In this document: in pieces, positions 52,858-62,245 of the stretch | How positions within the stretch are numbered: the stretch's first letter is position 1 | How the letters are laid out: the number at the start of each line of letters is the position of its first letter | From: Rhodanobacter sp. MP7CTX1 | GTDB taxonomy: Bacteria; Pseudomonadota; Gammaproteobacteria; Xanthomonadales; Rhodanobacteraceae | DNA: 64,000 nucleotides | Direction of reading: 5' to 3' | Assembly: GCF_014205795.1 (NCBI RefSeq) | Contig: NZ_JACHCN010000013.1 | Location: 1-64,000, forward strand | The notes under the pieces: generated by a model | The model's database searches: none | Seen by the model: only the letters and a program-made list of their open reading frames with translations | Told to the model about the DNA's origin: nothing | Made by a program: the position numbers and the translations under genes

Positions 52858-53174
52858 AATCGCGACCACCGCCGCTGTCGCGCATCATCGCGATTTGGGC
52901 CACGTTAACGGCGTGTGCCGTCATCGGCTTCGTTATTTATTCACACGGCCGAGCGCCTGACGAACTGGTCATGGCGAACACATGGGGCTTCCAGATCGTC
53001 GTGGCACTGCTGTTCGTCGGTGTTCCAGCGGTAATGTTGTTAATCGCGTGCTTACTTGTCGGCTCATTGATCTGGTGTCGCCGACCAACGGAATCCCTGC
53101 TTACCGTCAATCCTGACGAAAGTGGAAATGGCTATACAAGCCAGGAGCCTACTGATGAACAACACCCACTCTGA
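52854..53174 (+). CDS. Small two-helix membrane protein coupled to the NERD-helicase gene
   Basis: 106 residues from a GTG that overlaps the helicase stop (GTGA), indicating translational coupling. Two hydrophobic helices (IIAIWATLTACAVIGFVIYS and FQIVVALLFVGVPAVMLLIA region) are separated by a short loop and followed by a polar C-terminal tail of about 30 residues. I recognise no family. Base composition is visibly less GC-rich than its neighbours. A partner of the helicase, possibly an effector or anchor, is inference from the overlap. Confidence 0.65.
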   Translation: MKSRPPPLSRIIAIWATLTACAVIGFVIYSHGRAPDELVMANTWGFQIVVALLFVGVPAVMLLIACLLVGSLIWCRRPTESLLTVNPDESGNGYTSQEPTDEQHPL

Positions 53175-53218
53175 CACCACTGAGTGATTGATCGCCAGAG
53201 CCCTCCACGGAAAAATGC

Positions 53219-53875
53219 TCAGCGGCGATACGGCGCCAGCAAACGGGGGTCCTCAAACAGACCCCCAGGCAGCAGATAGCGCGGATCGCGTCCGGCGGCG
53301 AGCAGCTCGCGGATGCGGGTGGCGGAGATTTCCAGCGGAGTGACCGCCAGCTCGATCAACTTGCCGGCGGACGTCTGTCTCAACGCGGCCGCATCATCGA
53401 CACGGCGGTCGGCAATCATGTGCTGCAGTTCATCGGGGAGCTTGGCCTCCATGCCGGGCCGTCTCAACACACCGATGTGCGCCACATCGAACAACTCGCG
53501 CCAGCGATGCCAGCTCGGCAAGCCGGCGAACGCATCCGCACCGAGCAGCAGCACCAGCGGACGCTCGCCCTGCTCTCTACGCAATTCAGCAAGCGTATCG
53601 ATCGTGTAGGACGGGCCGCCTCGTTGCAGTTCGCGAGTATCCAGCGTCAAGCGCGACTGGCCCTGCAAGGCGGCGCTCAGGATCGCCACACGCTGCTCCG
53701 CCGATGCGATCGGTGCGGCCCGGTGCGGCGGCACGCTGGCCGGCAGCAGCCGCACTTCGGCATCGAGCAGTTCCGAAGCTTCCCAGGCCACGCTCAGATG
53801 CCCCAGGTGCACCGGGTCGAACGTGCCACCGAAAATGGCGAGGGGGGACACCTTTTCTTTTTTTCGCTGGTTCAC
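53219..53875 (-). CDS. nadD: Nicotinate-nucleotide adenylyltransferase
   Basis: 218 residues from a GTG overlapping the holA stop (GTGA). The nucleotidyltransferase motif FGGTFDPVHLGHL and the C-terminal [20 protein letters not shown] are typical. It makes nicotinate adenine dinucleotide in NAD synthesis. Last gene of leuS-lptE-holA-nadD; rsfS, expected next, is about 6.6 kb away. Confidence 0.95.
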   Translation of the reverse strand: MNQRKKEKVSPLAIFGGTFDPVHLGHLSVAWEASELLDAEVRLLPASVPPHRAAPIASAEQRVAILSAALQGQSRLTLDTRELQRGGPSYTIDTLAELRREQGERPLVLLLGADAFAGLPSWHRWRELFDVAHIGVLRRPGMEAKLPDELQHMIADRRVDDAAALRQTSAGKLIELAVTPLEISATRIRELLAAGRDPRYLLPGGLFEDPRLLAPYRR

Positions 53876-54882
53876 GCCAACGCCTGCGCCGCCCGCGGCT
53901 CGGCGATGGCTGCGATCAGGCGCTCCGCTTCCTGCCAGGCATCACCGGCTTCACGGCCCTTTGCCATGCGGTCGATGCGCGAGGCGCGGGCAAGGCATTG
54001 CAGCCAGTGTTCTCGTGGCGCACGGCGCAGCGCCTTGCGGAACAGTTGTTCGCGCGCGGGCCACAGGTGCTCAATGCGTACCTGTGCGGCGAGATCGTTC
54101 GCATTGGCCAGGCGCAGCGCCAATTGCAGCTGATTGACCAGCCAGCCCATCAGCGCAATCAATTCGTCACCTTCGGCGCGCAGGCCGGCGAGCACACGCA
54201 ACGCACGCGCGCCGTCGCCAGCAAACGCGGCGTCGGTGAGCTTGAAGGCGTCGTAGCGAGCGCTATCGGCAACCAGGGTTTCCATCTCGACGGCATCGAT
54301 GCGACCGTGCCCGTGCAGCACGGCGAGCTTGTCGATTTCCTGCGCGGCGGCGAGCAAATTACCCTCCACGCGCTGTGCCAGCAGTGCCGCAGCATCGGGT
54401 GTGGCGGTCAGCCCGCGGGTCGCGAGTCGCGCGCCGATCCACGCGGCCCATTCGTTCGGTCGCGGTGCGTTGAACACCACCATCGTGCCGCTGGCGTCGA
54501 GCTTTTTGCTCCACGCGCCGTCGTGCTTGTTGCTCCACTCCATCGCGGTGACCAGCAAAGTGACATCCGGCGGTGGATCGGCGCAAAACGCGTTGATGGC
54601 CTTGGCGCCCTCGATGCCGGGACGGCCACTGGGCAGGCGCAGATCGATCAATCGACGGGTGGCAAACAACGACATGCTAGCGCCGGCCCGTGCCAGATCG
54701 TTCCAGTCGAAATGCTGACCGACGTCGAGCACCTCACGTTCGCTGTAACCGAGCTTTTTCGCCTGCGCGCGCAACGCGTCGGCCGCCTCCAGCACCAGCA
54801 GCTCCTCGCCGGCAAGCAAATACACCGGCGCCAGGTGGTCAGCCGTCAACGCCTTCTGCCACTGGCCGTGACTGAGCGGCAT
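53872..54882 (-). CDS. holA: DNA polymerase III subunit delta
   Basis: 336 residues, the clamp-loader wrench that opens the sliding clamp. LAPVYLLAGEELLVLEAADA, GASMSLFATRRLIDLRLPSG and the C-terminal collar region fit HolA. Its ATG shares one base with the lptE stop, and its own stop overlaps nadD. Confidence 0.93.
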   Translation of the reverse strand: MPLSHGQWQKALTADHLAPVYLLAGEELLVLEAADALRAQAKKLGYSEREVLDVGQHFDWNDLARAGASMSLFATRRLIDLRLPSGRPGIEGAKAINAFCADPPPDVTLLVTAMEWSNKHDGAWSKKLDASGTMVVFNAPRPNEWAAWIGARLATRGLTATPDAAALLAQRVEGNLLAAAQEIDKLAVLHGHGRIDAVEMETLVADSARYDAFKLTDAAFAGDGARALRVLAGLRAEGDELIALMGWLVNQLQLALRLANANDLAAQVRIEHLWPAREQLFRKALRRAPREHWLQCLARASRIDRMAKGREAGDAWQEAERLIAAIAEPRAAQALA

Positions 54883-55502
54883 CAGCGCGCGCTGGAGGTG
54901 GTCGCCGGGGCGGCTACAGGCGTGATGGGCGCCGGCGTAGCCGTGGTTGAGCCAGCGGCCGGCGGCGCGGCCACTTCACGTTTGTTGACCGCCTGCAAGC
55001 GGAACATGATCGCCTGCACCATATCGCTGATCAGGCTGCCCTGGATCTCCTGCACTTCCGAAGCGTTACCGATGGTCTGGGTGGCGTCGTAGCTGTATTC
55101 ACGCGACATGCTGATGGTCTGCATGGGCATCAGCGTGTTCCCCTTGGGGTCGACCAGGTCGAATCGCACCTGATAACGAACGGCGTATTCGGTAATCAGC
55201 GAGTAGCCACCAAGCGTCAGTGTTTCGGTGCCGAACGCCGCGGTCGGCACGTTCAACTCGGCGATACCGGCACCGCCGTTGTCCTCGATGGTGGCACCTG
55301 AAACCTGCAGGGCGCGAGACAGCGCGCGCTGCAGATCGCTACCCACACCGCCGCTGACGGTAAGGTGCACCCGCTTCATCGCTGGCGGCAAGGCCGCGCT
55401 CTGACGCAGATGAAAGCCGCAGGCAGCCAGCGCAAGCGCGGACACCAGCAGCAACGAGGCTTGGAACAGGCGACCGGCTTTCATGAAACTCATGGATTTC
55501 AT
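54882..55502 (-). CDS. lptE: LPS-assembly lipoprotein LptE
   Basis: 206 residues. Signal peptide with lipobox [11 protein letters not shown]; LptE plugs the LptD barrel in the outer membrane and helps deliver lipopolysaccharide. The C-terminal 30 residues are a low-complexity Ala/Pro/Thr tail not usual in enterobacterial LptE. Start may be M1, M4 or M7; M1 overlaps the leuS stop (ATGA). Confidence 0.92.
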   Translation of the reverse strand: MKSMSFMKAGRLFQASLLLVSALALAACGFHLRQSAALPPAMKRVHLTVSGGVGSDLQRALSRALQVSGATIEDNGGAGIAELNVPTAAFGTETLTLGGYSLITEYAVRYQVRFDLVDPKGNTLMPMQTISMSREYSYDATQTIGNASEVQEIQGSLISDMVQAIMFRLQAVNKREVAAPPAAGSTTATPAPITPVAAPATTSSAR

Positions 55503-58267
55503 CCTGCGACGATGTTGACGATCTTGCCGGGTACCACGATGACCTTACGTACGCTCAGGCCTTCCAGGAAGTGCACCACTTGCGGTTGCGCACGAGCCAG
55601 TGCCTCGGCCTCTTCTTTCGAGGCGTTGGTGGCCAGCTCGATGGTAGCGCGCAATTTGCCGTTGATCTGCACCGCCAGCGTAACCGTGTCACGTACCAGT
55701 GCAGCGGGATCGGCCTGCGGCCACGGCTGATCTTCCAGCACAGCCTGGGGATGGCCGAGGACTTGCCACAGAGCGTGGCTGATGTGCGGCACCACCGGGT
55801 TGAGCAGCAGCACCATCACTTCCAGCGCCTCGTGGCGCACCGCGCGCCCCTGATCGCTCTGGTCGTTGAACTTGTTCAACGCGTTCAGCAGTTCCATCAA
55901 GGCAGCGATGGCTGTGTTGAACGCGTGGCGACGGCCGAGATCGTCGCCGACTTTCTGGATCGTCTCGTGCACCTGGCGGCGCAGCGCCTTCTGGCTCGCA
56001 TCCAGCGCACCCGGATCCACGACAGGATGATCCGGATTCGCGGCATGCGTCGTGACTTCGCGCCAGAAGCGCTTGAGGAAACGCGACATACCCTCGACGC
56101 CAGCCTCGCTCCACTCCAGCGATTGCTCCGGTGGCGCGGCGAACATCGAAAACAGGCGCACGGTGTCGGCGCCGTACTTGTCCACCATTGTCTGTGGATC
56201 GATGCCGTTGTTCTTCGACTTGGACATCTTCTCGGTGCCGCCGATCTGCACCGGCTGCCCGTCTTCTCGCAGCACCGCACCGGTAACTCGGCCGCGCTCG
56301 TCGCGCTGCACGTCCACCGCGGCCGGATTGATCCAGTCCTTCGAGCCGTCGCTGTGATCGCGATAGAACGTCTCGGCAATCACCATGCCCTGACACAGCA
56401 GGTTGCGCGCTGGCTCATCGCTACCCACCATGCCCGCGTCGCGCAACAGCTTGTGATAGAAGCGGAAATACAGCAGGTGCATGATCGCGTGCTCGATACC
56501 ACCGATGTACTGGTCGACCGGCAGCCAGTAGTTCGCGCGCTCGTCGATCTGCGCGTCTGCACCGGGGCTGGTGTAACGCGCGTAGTACCAGCTCGACTCC
56601 ATGAAGGTGTCGAACGTATCGGTCTCGCGTTCGGCCGGACCACCGCACTGCGGACAAGTGGTTTTGCGCCACTCGGGATCGGCCTTGATCGGCGATTGCA
56701 CGCCGGAGAACGCCACGTCTTCGGGCAACACCACCGGCAGCTGGTCTTCCGGTACGGGCACCGCCTCGCACTTCGGACAATAGATCACTGGAATTGGGCA
56801 ACCCCAGTAACGCTGGCGGCTGACGCCCCAGTCGCGCAGGCGCCAGTTGACCCGGCGCGAACCGCTGCCGTCGTGCTCGAAACGCTTGGCCAGCGCGCTC
56901 AGTGCCTGGCTGAAATCCATGCCGTCGTATTCGCCGGAGTTCACCAGCAGGCCGCGCGGCGTCCAGGCGGCATCCTGCTGGATGCGTCGTTCAAATTCCT
57001 CGACCACGCGAACCGGTGCGGAAATGTCCTGCGCATTGATGTCCCTTGCGCCCAACGCCGCCTGCATGACATCGCTGTCGACGCCTTGTGACAGGTCGTG
57101 GTCAATCTGGTTCAACGCATCGATCACCGACTGATCGACGATCACCATCTTGATCGGCAGGCTGTATTTCTGCGCAAACTCCCAGTCCCGCTGATCATGG
57201 GCCGGCACCGCCATCACCGCGCCGGTGCCGTAGCCCATCAGCACGAAGTTCGCGATCCACACCGGGATCGGTTCGCCGCTGACCGGATGGATCGCGCGCA
57301 GGCCGGTGTCCATGCCGCGCTTTTCCTGGGTCTCCAGCTCGGCTTCGGAAACGCCGCCGTGCTTCAGGTCAGTGATGAATTCAGCGAGCTTTTCGTTATC
57401 TTGCGCAGCCTTCAGCGCCAAGGGATGCTCGGCGGCGATCGACAGGAAGGTCACGCCCAGCAGCGTGTCCGGGCGCGTGGTGAACACACTGAGCGGTTCG
57501 GGGCTGCCCTCCACGGCAAAGTGGATTTCCAGCCCTTCGCTGCGCCCGAGCCAGTTGCGCTGCATGGTCTTGACCGCATCGGGCCAGCCCGGCAGCGTGT
57601 CCAGGCCATCCAGCAGTTCTTGCGCGTAGTCGGTGATCTTCAGGAACCACTGCGGAATCTCGCGCTTTTCCACCAGCGCACCGGAGCGCCAGCCACGACC
57701 ATCGACCACCTGCTCGTTGGCCAGCACGGTGTGATCGACCGGATCCCAGTTCACCACCGCGTTCTTGCGGTAAGCCATGCCCTTTTTCAGCAGCCGGGTG
57801 AACATCAGCTGTTCCCAGCGGTAATAGTCCGGTCGGCAGGTGGCGAACTCGCGGGTCCAGTCGATCGCGTAGCCCAGCGACTTGAGCTGGCTGCGCATGT
57901 GGTCGATGTTCGCGTAGGTCCACTTGGCCGGCGCGGTCTTGTTTTTGATCGCAGCGTTTTCGGCAGGCAGGCCAAACGCATCCCAGCCCATCGGCTGCAA
58001 CACATTCTTGCCGTTCATCCGCTGGTAGCGGCTGATCACGTCGCCGATGGTGTAGTTGCGCACATGGCCCATGTGCAGAGCGCCGGAAGGATACGGCAGC
58101 ATCGACAGGCAGTAGAACTTGGGCCTGGAGGAGTCTTCCTTTACCTCATAGGCATGCTGCGCATTCCAGTACTGCTGCGCCGCCGCTTCCAGCGCCTGTG
58201 GCCTATAACCGCCCTGCTCTGCGGCGTTGCCCTGTTCTGGGGAGTTCGGGTCTTGAGTGTCCTGCAT
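55499..58267 (-). CDS. leuS: Leucyl-tRNA synthetase
   Basis: 922 residues, slightly longer than E. coli LeuS (860). The HIGH-type motif [18 protein letters not shown], the CP1 editing domain with [14 protein letters not shown], a zinc-ribbon pair (YCPKCEAVP and CPQCGGPAE) and KMSKSKNNG are in place. First gene of leuS-lptE-holA-nadD. No T-box is seen upstream, as expected outside Firmicutes. Confidence 0.97.
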   Translation of the reverse strand: MQDTQDPNSPEQGNAAEQGGYRPQALEAAAQQYWNAQHAYEVKEDSSRPKFYCLSMLPYPSGALHMGHVRNYTIGDVISRYQRMNGKNVLQPMGWDAFGLPAENAAIKNKTAPAKWTYANIDHMRSQLKSLGYAIDWTREFATCRPDYYRWEQLMFTRLLKKGMAYRKNAVVNWDPVDHTVLANEQVVDGRGWRSGALVEKREIPQWFLKITDYAQELLDGLDTLPGWPDAVKTMQRNWLGRSEGLEIHFAVEGSPEPLSVFTTRPDTLLGVTFLSIAAEHPLALKAAQDNEKLAEFITDLKHGGVSEAELETQEKRGMDTGLRAIHPVSGEPIPVWIANFVLMGYGTGAVMAVPAHDQRDWEFAQKYSLPIKMVIVDQSVIDALNQIDHDLSQGVDSDVMQAALGARDINAQDISAPVRVVEEFERRIQQDAAWTPRGLLVNSGEYDGMDFSQALSALAKRFEHDGSGSRRVNWRLRDWGVSRQRYWGCPIPVIYCPKCEAVPVPEDQLPVVLPEDVAFSGVQSPIKADPEWRKTTCPQCGGPAERETDTFDTFMESSWYYARYTSPGADAQIDERANYWLPVDQYIGGIEHAIMHLLYFRFYHKLLRDAGMVGSDEPARNLLCQGMVIAETFYRDHSDGSKDWINPAAVDVQRDERGRVTGAVLREDGQPVQIGGTEKMSKSKNNGIDPQTMVDKYGADTVRLFSMFAAPPEQSLEWSEAGVEGMSRFLKRFWREVTTHAANPDHPVVDPGALDASQKALRRQVHETIQKVGDDLGRRHAFNTAIAALMELLNALNKFNDQSDQGRAVRHEALEVMVLLLNPVVPHISHALWQVLGHPQAVLEDQPWPQADPAALVRDTVTLAVQINGKLRATIELATNASKEEAEALARAQPQVVHFLEGLSVRKVIVVPGKIVNIVAG

Positions 58268-58367
58268 GATTCCGGCGCCGTGGTGCGTTATCGCAAGCCG
58301 GCGACAGCCGGCTGCGGTGAACTGATCAGACTAGCCCAGCACGGGCCGGGCGCCAAGCCTGCAACCC

Positions 58368-59018
58368 TCAGGGAGCCGGGCAGGCCGCCGCCTGACCGCT
58401 TTCCAGCGAGTAACCCGCTGCGGCGATCTGCCCCGCCAGCTGCTCGATCGCCCGTTGGTGGCCCTGTACCAGCGCGTCGAAACCGGGCCCGACCGTCTCG
58501 CTGATGCTGCTGCTGCAGGCCAGTGCGCCAGCGTGCCCGCCATGCAACAAGCGCACGCTCCAGGTTCCTTCGATCAGCGCGTAGCCACCGGGCTGAGAGT
58601 CGAAGCGGCGCAGATCCAGCTTGATCCGCAGCAGCGGCTTGTCGTTGGCGGGCAGCCCGCTGACGTCCTGGCTGTGCAGAGCGCGCGCCAGATCGGCCGA
58701 CAGCGCGCCGCGTACCTCGTCGGCGAGAGGCGCAATCCAGCGTTCGCCGTCGAGCAACGCCACGCCTTGGCCGCCCTCACGTACCACCAACTGTGGCTGG
58801 TCAACCTGGGCCGGCACGCTGACCGGCAGCAGCTCGAACGGCAATGGTGGCCGGTTCGAGCCTGATGCACCGGCTGACTCGCCCGACGCTGCCATCGATC
58901 CAGCCTGCGCGATCAGCGTGTAGTAATGCAGCGGCGCCGAGGCACATGCCGTCAGGGCCAACATGGCGCCCACGCCAAACAAGCGCTTTCCTGTGCGTAT
59001 CAGGCCGGTGCGTATCAT
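58368..59018 (-). CDS. pqiC: PqiC-like outer-membrane lipoprotein
   Basis: 216 residues. Lipobox LALTACASAPLHYYTL, then the ABC-type transport auxiliary (PqiC) domain: PFELLPVSVPAQVDQPQLVV, WIAPLADEVRGALSADLARA. PqiC anchors the end of the PqiB tunnel at the outer membrane. Its ATG overlaps the pqiB stop (ATGA). Confidence 0.9.
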   Translation of the reverse strand: MIRTGLIRTGKRLFGVGAMLALTACASAPLHYYTLIAQAGSMAASGESAGASGSNRPPLPFELLPVSVPAQVDQPQLVVREGGQGVALLDGERWIAPLADEVRGALSADLARALHSQDVSGLPANDKPLLRIKLDLRRFDSQPGGYALIEGTWSVRLLHGGHAGALACSSSISETVGPGFDALVQGHQRAIEQLAGQIAAAGYSLESGQAAACPAP

Positions 59019-60709
59019 GGCTTGCTCCCTGTCTGCGGTTCGACGGCTGGCGGCGGAGTGGTGCCGGGTGTTGGCGCGGCATCCGGGCGACGGCCACGGA
59101 TCAAGGCTTCCGGATGACCACTCAGATAATCGGTAAGTACGCGCAGCGAACGCGCCGCACGCTGCAGCTCCTGCAGCGTACTGCCCAGGTTCTGCTGCAA
59201 GGGTGAATCCCCGGACAGCGCATCGTTGGCCGTACCCATGGTCTTCTGCACGCCCTTCATGGTGTTCTTCAACTCCGGCAAGGTCTTGCCATTGACCTGC
59301 TGGATCGTGGCGTTGAGCCCGGCCAGGGTCTGATCCAGGTTCTTGCCGATGCTCTCGAACGGGATCTTGTCGAGCTTGTCGACAATCTCGGCCAGTTGTT
59401 CCTGCAACTTGTCGAAGCTGCCAGGCACCGTGGGGATCATCAGCGGCTTTGCGTTGGGATCGAATACCACCTTCGGCGACTTCGGCAGGAAGTCCAGCGC
59501 GACATACAGCTGGCCGGTAAGCAGGTTGCCGCTGCGCGCCTGCGCACGCAGGCCGTGATCGATCAGGCGTCCCATCATCTGGCTCAGGTCGGGATTTTCG
59601 CCGCGCGACTTCGCCAGCGCCTCCAGCTTGTCATAGGCATTGCCCAGCCGCTGCGGATAGACCACCGCCCCGACGACCACCGGGAAGCGCTGCGTCTGTG
59701 CGTCGTAATCGAGGTTGACCGACACCACCTTGCCGATGTTGATGCCCAGGAACTCCACCGGCGCATCCACCGTCAATCCACGTACCGATTGATCGAAGCG
59801 CATGCGGAAGTAATGCGGTTCGCCATCGGGCGGCGCCATTGCCGTGGCCTGATCGGCAAACAGCCGATACTCGGTCAGCTCATGTGCCGGCGTGCTGTCG
59901 TGAGGTCCACGCGGGTCCAGAAAGGCAATGCCACCGGCCAGCACCGAAGCCAGCGACTGGGTGTTGACCTTGAGCCCATCGGCGCCAAGCGAAAGGTCGA
60001 TACCGCTGGCGTTCCAGAAGCGCGTGGATACGGTGACGAACTTGTCGTTGGGGCCATCCACGAAGATGCCCAGCGAGATGCCCTTGCCGTCCGGGTCCAA
60101 CTGATAGGACACCACATGGCCCACCTGGATGCGCCGGTAATAGATCGGCGATCCGATATCCAGCGAGCCGAGGTCGTCGGTATGCAGCACGAAGCTGCGG
60201 CCCGGCGCACCGTGATTTACCGATGGCGGTATCTCCAGTCCCTTGAAATCAGTCTGTGGTGCCGAAGAATCGCCCGCATCAGCGCCGATGAAGGAACCCG
60301 ACAGCAGCGTGTCGATGCCGGAGACACCACCCAGGCCGATACGCGGACGCACCACCCAATAGCGCGTCCCTTCGGTGGCAAAACTCTCGGCACTCTTCTC
60401 CAGCGCCACGCCGACCAGCACACTTTTGTGATCGCTGCTGAGTCGGATCTTGTGGACCCGCCCGATCACCACATTCTTGTATTTCACCGGCGTCTTGCCG
60501 GCATCCAGGCCTTCGGCACTCTGGAAGTTGATGGTGATCTCCGGGCCAGCCTGCAGCCAGTAATTGACCACCAGCGAAAGACCCACCAGCGCAGCCAGCA
60601 CCGGCACCAGCCAGATCAGCGATGCATTGATACGGGGACGCCTGACCACCGGCTGTGGCAACTCGTCGCCATCCAGCGGGCCCTGTCCAGTGCGGTTGTC
60701 GTCAGTCAT
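59015..60709 (-). CDS. pqiB: PqiB, MCE-domain intermembrane transport protein
   Basis: 564 residues from ATG 60709, overlapping the pqiA end by 8 bp. One N-terminal membrane helix (LIWLVPVLAALVGLSLVVNY) is followed by three MCE domains (starts near INFQSAEGLDAGKTPVKYKN, LHTDDLGSLDIGSPIYYRRI and FDQSVRGLTVDAPVEFLGI) and a long helical tail with QRAARSLRVLTDYLS. It forms the periplasm-spanning needle of a lipid-transport system. Confidence 0.95.
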   Translation of the reverse strand: MTDDNRTGQGPLDGDELPQPVVRRPRINASLIWLVPVLAALVGLSLVVNYWLQAGPEITINFQSAEGLDAGKTPVKYKNVVIGRVHKIRLSSDHKSVLVGVALEKSAESFATEGTRYWVVRPRIGLGGVSGIDTLLSGSFIGADAGDSSAPQTDFKGLEIPPSVNHGAPGRSFVLHTDDLGSLDIGSPIYYRRIQVGHVVSYQLDPDGKGISLGIFVDGPNDKFVTVSTRFWNASGIDLSLGADGLKVNTQSLASVLAGGIAFLDPRGPHDSTPAHELTEYRLFADQATAMAPPDGEPHYFRMRFDQSVRGLTVDAPVEFLGINIGKVVSVNLDYDAQTQRFPVVVGAVVYPQRLGNAYDKLEALAKSRGENPDLSQMMGRLIDHGLRAQARSGNLLTGQLYVALDFLPKSPKVVFDPNAKPLMIPTVPGSFDKLQEQLAEIVDKLDKIPFESIGKNLDQTLAGLNATIQQVNGKTLPELKNTMKGVQKTMGTANDALSGDSPLQQNLGSTLQELQRAARSLRVLTDYLSGHPEALIRGRRPDAAPTPGTTPPPAVEPQTGSKP

Positions 60710-61340
60710 TGGTATCCCTGCCATCCCAGATCAATCGTGGGTCGAAACTCATCGAGGCCAGCATGGTCAATACCACGGTCAGGCCGAAGAAAATCACACC
60801 GGGCAACGGTTCAACCAGGCTCAGCAAGTTGAAACGCACCAGTGCCGTCAACAAAGCCACTACAAACACATCCAGCATCGACCAGTAGCCGATCAACTCG
60901 ACCAACCGAAAAAGTTTTGCCCGCTGCGGCAGCGCCCAGTTGCTGCGAAAACGGCTGCTGATCAGCAGCACAGCCATCACCAGGAATTTCAGCATGGGCA
61001 CCACAATGCTGGCGGTGAACACGATCACCGCCAGATCCGGCGAACCCTTGACCCACAGCTCGACGACGCCGCTGAGGATGGTGTTGTCGTCGATGTCATT
61101 CAAGCTGGCGGTGCGCATGATCGGCAACACGTTTGCCGGTATGTACATGAGAAACGCGGCAATCAGCAGAGCCCACGTACGCGCATAACTGGCCGGTTTG
61201 CGCCGATGCAACACACTGCCGCAGCGCGGACAGGCAACCTCGCCGTCGCGGCCAGCATCGTCGGCGGCAGCACGGCACACCAGTCCGCAGACATGGCAGC
61301 TGATCAGACCGAGGTCGGCGGCGCGCGGCAGTGCACTCAT
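60702..61340 (-). CDS. pqiA: PqiA, second half (membrane protein, separate gene)
   Basis: 212 residues from ATG 61340, overlapping the previous stop (ATGA). A zinc-ribbon-like start (CHVCGLVC and CPRCGSVLHRRKPASYART) is followed by four membrane helices (LIAAFLMYIPANVLPIM onward) typical of PqiA. In E. coli PqiA this unit is the second half of a single fused protein. Confidence 0.92.
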   Translation of the reverse strand: MSALPRAADLGLISCHVCGLVCRAAADDAGRDGEVACPRCGSVLHRRKPASYARTWALLIAAFLMYIPANVLPIMRTASLNDIDDNTILSGVVELWVKGSPDLAVIVFTASIVVPMLKFLVMAVLLISSRFRSNWALPQRAKLFRLVELIGYWSMLDVFVVALLTALVRFNLLSLVEPLPGVIFFGLTVVLTMLASMSFDPRLIWDGRDTND

Positions 61341-61957
61341 ATAGCCGTCTCGGGCGTCGTGACGTCCCACAGCAGGCGCAGGTCGACACTGGCGAAAATG
61401 GTGATCAGCAGGGTCAGCACCGCATAGGCGTAGATGCCCGGATCCGCCACCACGTCGAAATAGATGCGCGCCTTGACGATCGCCACCAGCGCGCCGAGCA
61501 CGAAGACCTCGCTCATCGTCCACGGCCCGATGTAATGCAGCGTCACCATGATCCGCACGAAGCCCGGAGCGCGCCGGCCCTGGCGGGCAAACCACAGCAG
61601 CCAGCCGAGCGACATCATCTTGAACAGCGGAAAAAAGAACAGCGTGGCGGCGGCCAGCACCGAGACGACCTGCGCCTGTTGCTGCCACATCTGGATGATC
61701 GTGCCCCACAGCGTGGCACTGCTGTACTGACCGTTCAGACCCAGCGTGACGATCGGCCACACGTTCGCCTGCACAAATACCACCATCGCCGTCATCACCA
61801 GCGCCAGCATGGCATTCACGCTCAAACCGTGATGGCGCTCCAGCACGGCCTGGCAGCATAGACAATGGGCTACTTCACCACGGGTCAGCGTGCGACGGCG
61901 GTAGACCGTGTCGCAGTATTCGCAGATAAGCAGTGCTTCTGGTGACGTCTTGCCCAT
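61337..61957 (-). CDS. pqiA: PqiA, first half (membrane protein, separate gene)
   Basis: 206 residues from ATG 61957; the frame extends to 62062. Zinc-ribbon-like CEYCDTVYRRRTLTRGEVAH with CLCCQAVL, then four helices (LALVMTAMVVFVQANVWPIV onward) and the end FASVDLRLLWD. First gene of the pqiA-pqiA-pqiB-pqiC unit, all translationally coupled. Divergent from the thioredoxin gene. Confidence 0.92.
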   Translation of the reverse strand: MGKTSPEALLICEYCDTVYRRRTLTRGEVAHCLCCQAVLERHHGLSVNAMLALVMTAMVVFVQANVWPIVTLGLNGQYSSATLWGTIIQMWQQQAQVVSVLAAATLFFFPLFKMMSLGWLLWFARQGRRAPGFVRIMVTLHYIGPWTMSEVFVLGALVAIVKARIYFDVVADPGIYAYAVLTLLITIFASVDLRLLWDVTTPETAI

Positions 61958-62245
61958 GCACTCGATGCCTTGCCCGGAGGGGGCGATCTGCGGATTCTCG
62001 CAAATCTGCCGTGAAGGCGCTGAACCACGGGAATCCCCTGCCTTGTTCAGCGCCGGCGCCATGATGTCTCAAAAGACCGCAAGGTATGGTGTACCTCCGC
62101 GACAGCGCAGCCCGGATCTGGGGACAGGCAGCGTCGATGACAACCGTGTTGAACAGACAAGAGCAGCTCGATGCGACTGCGTACGGGCTTGATATGCTGG
62201 CCAATGCCCTGATCTGAACCGGCATCTGCCGAGCTGGAGTTACCC

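Noticed and set aside
55571..58504. Two very long plus-strand frames opposite leuS
   Set aside because: Third-position GC makes antisense frames stay open; leuS on the other strand has every class I synthetase motif.
59396..60832. 478-codon plus-strand frame opposite pqiB
   Set aside because: Shadow of the three-MCE-domain gene; composition is rich in His, Arg and Gln as expected for antisense frames here.
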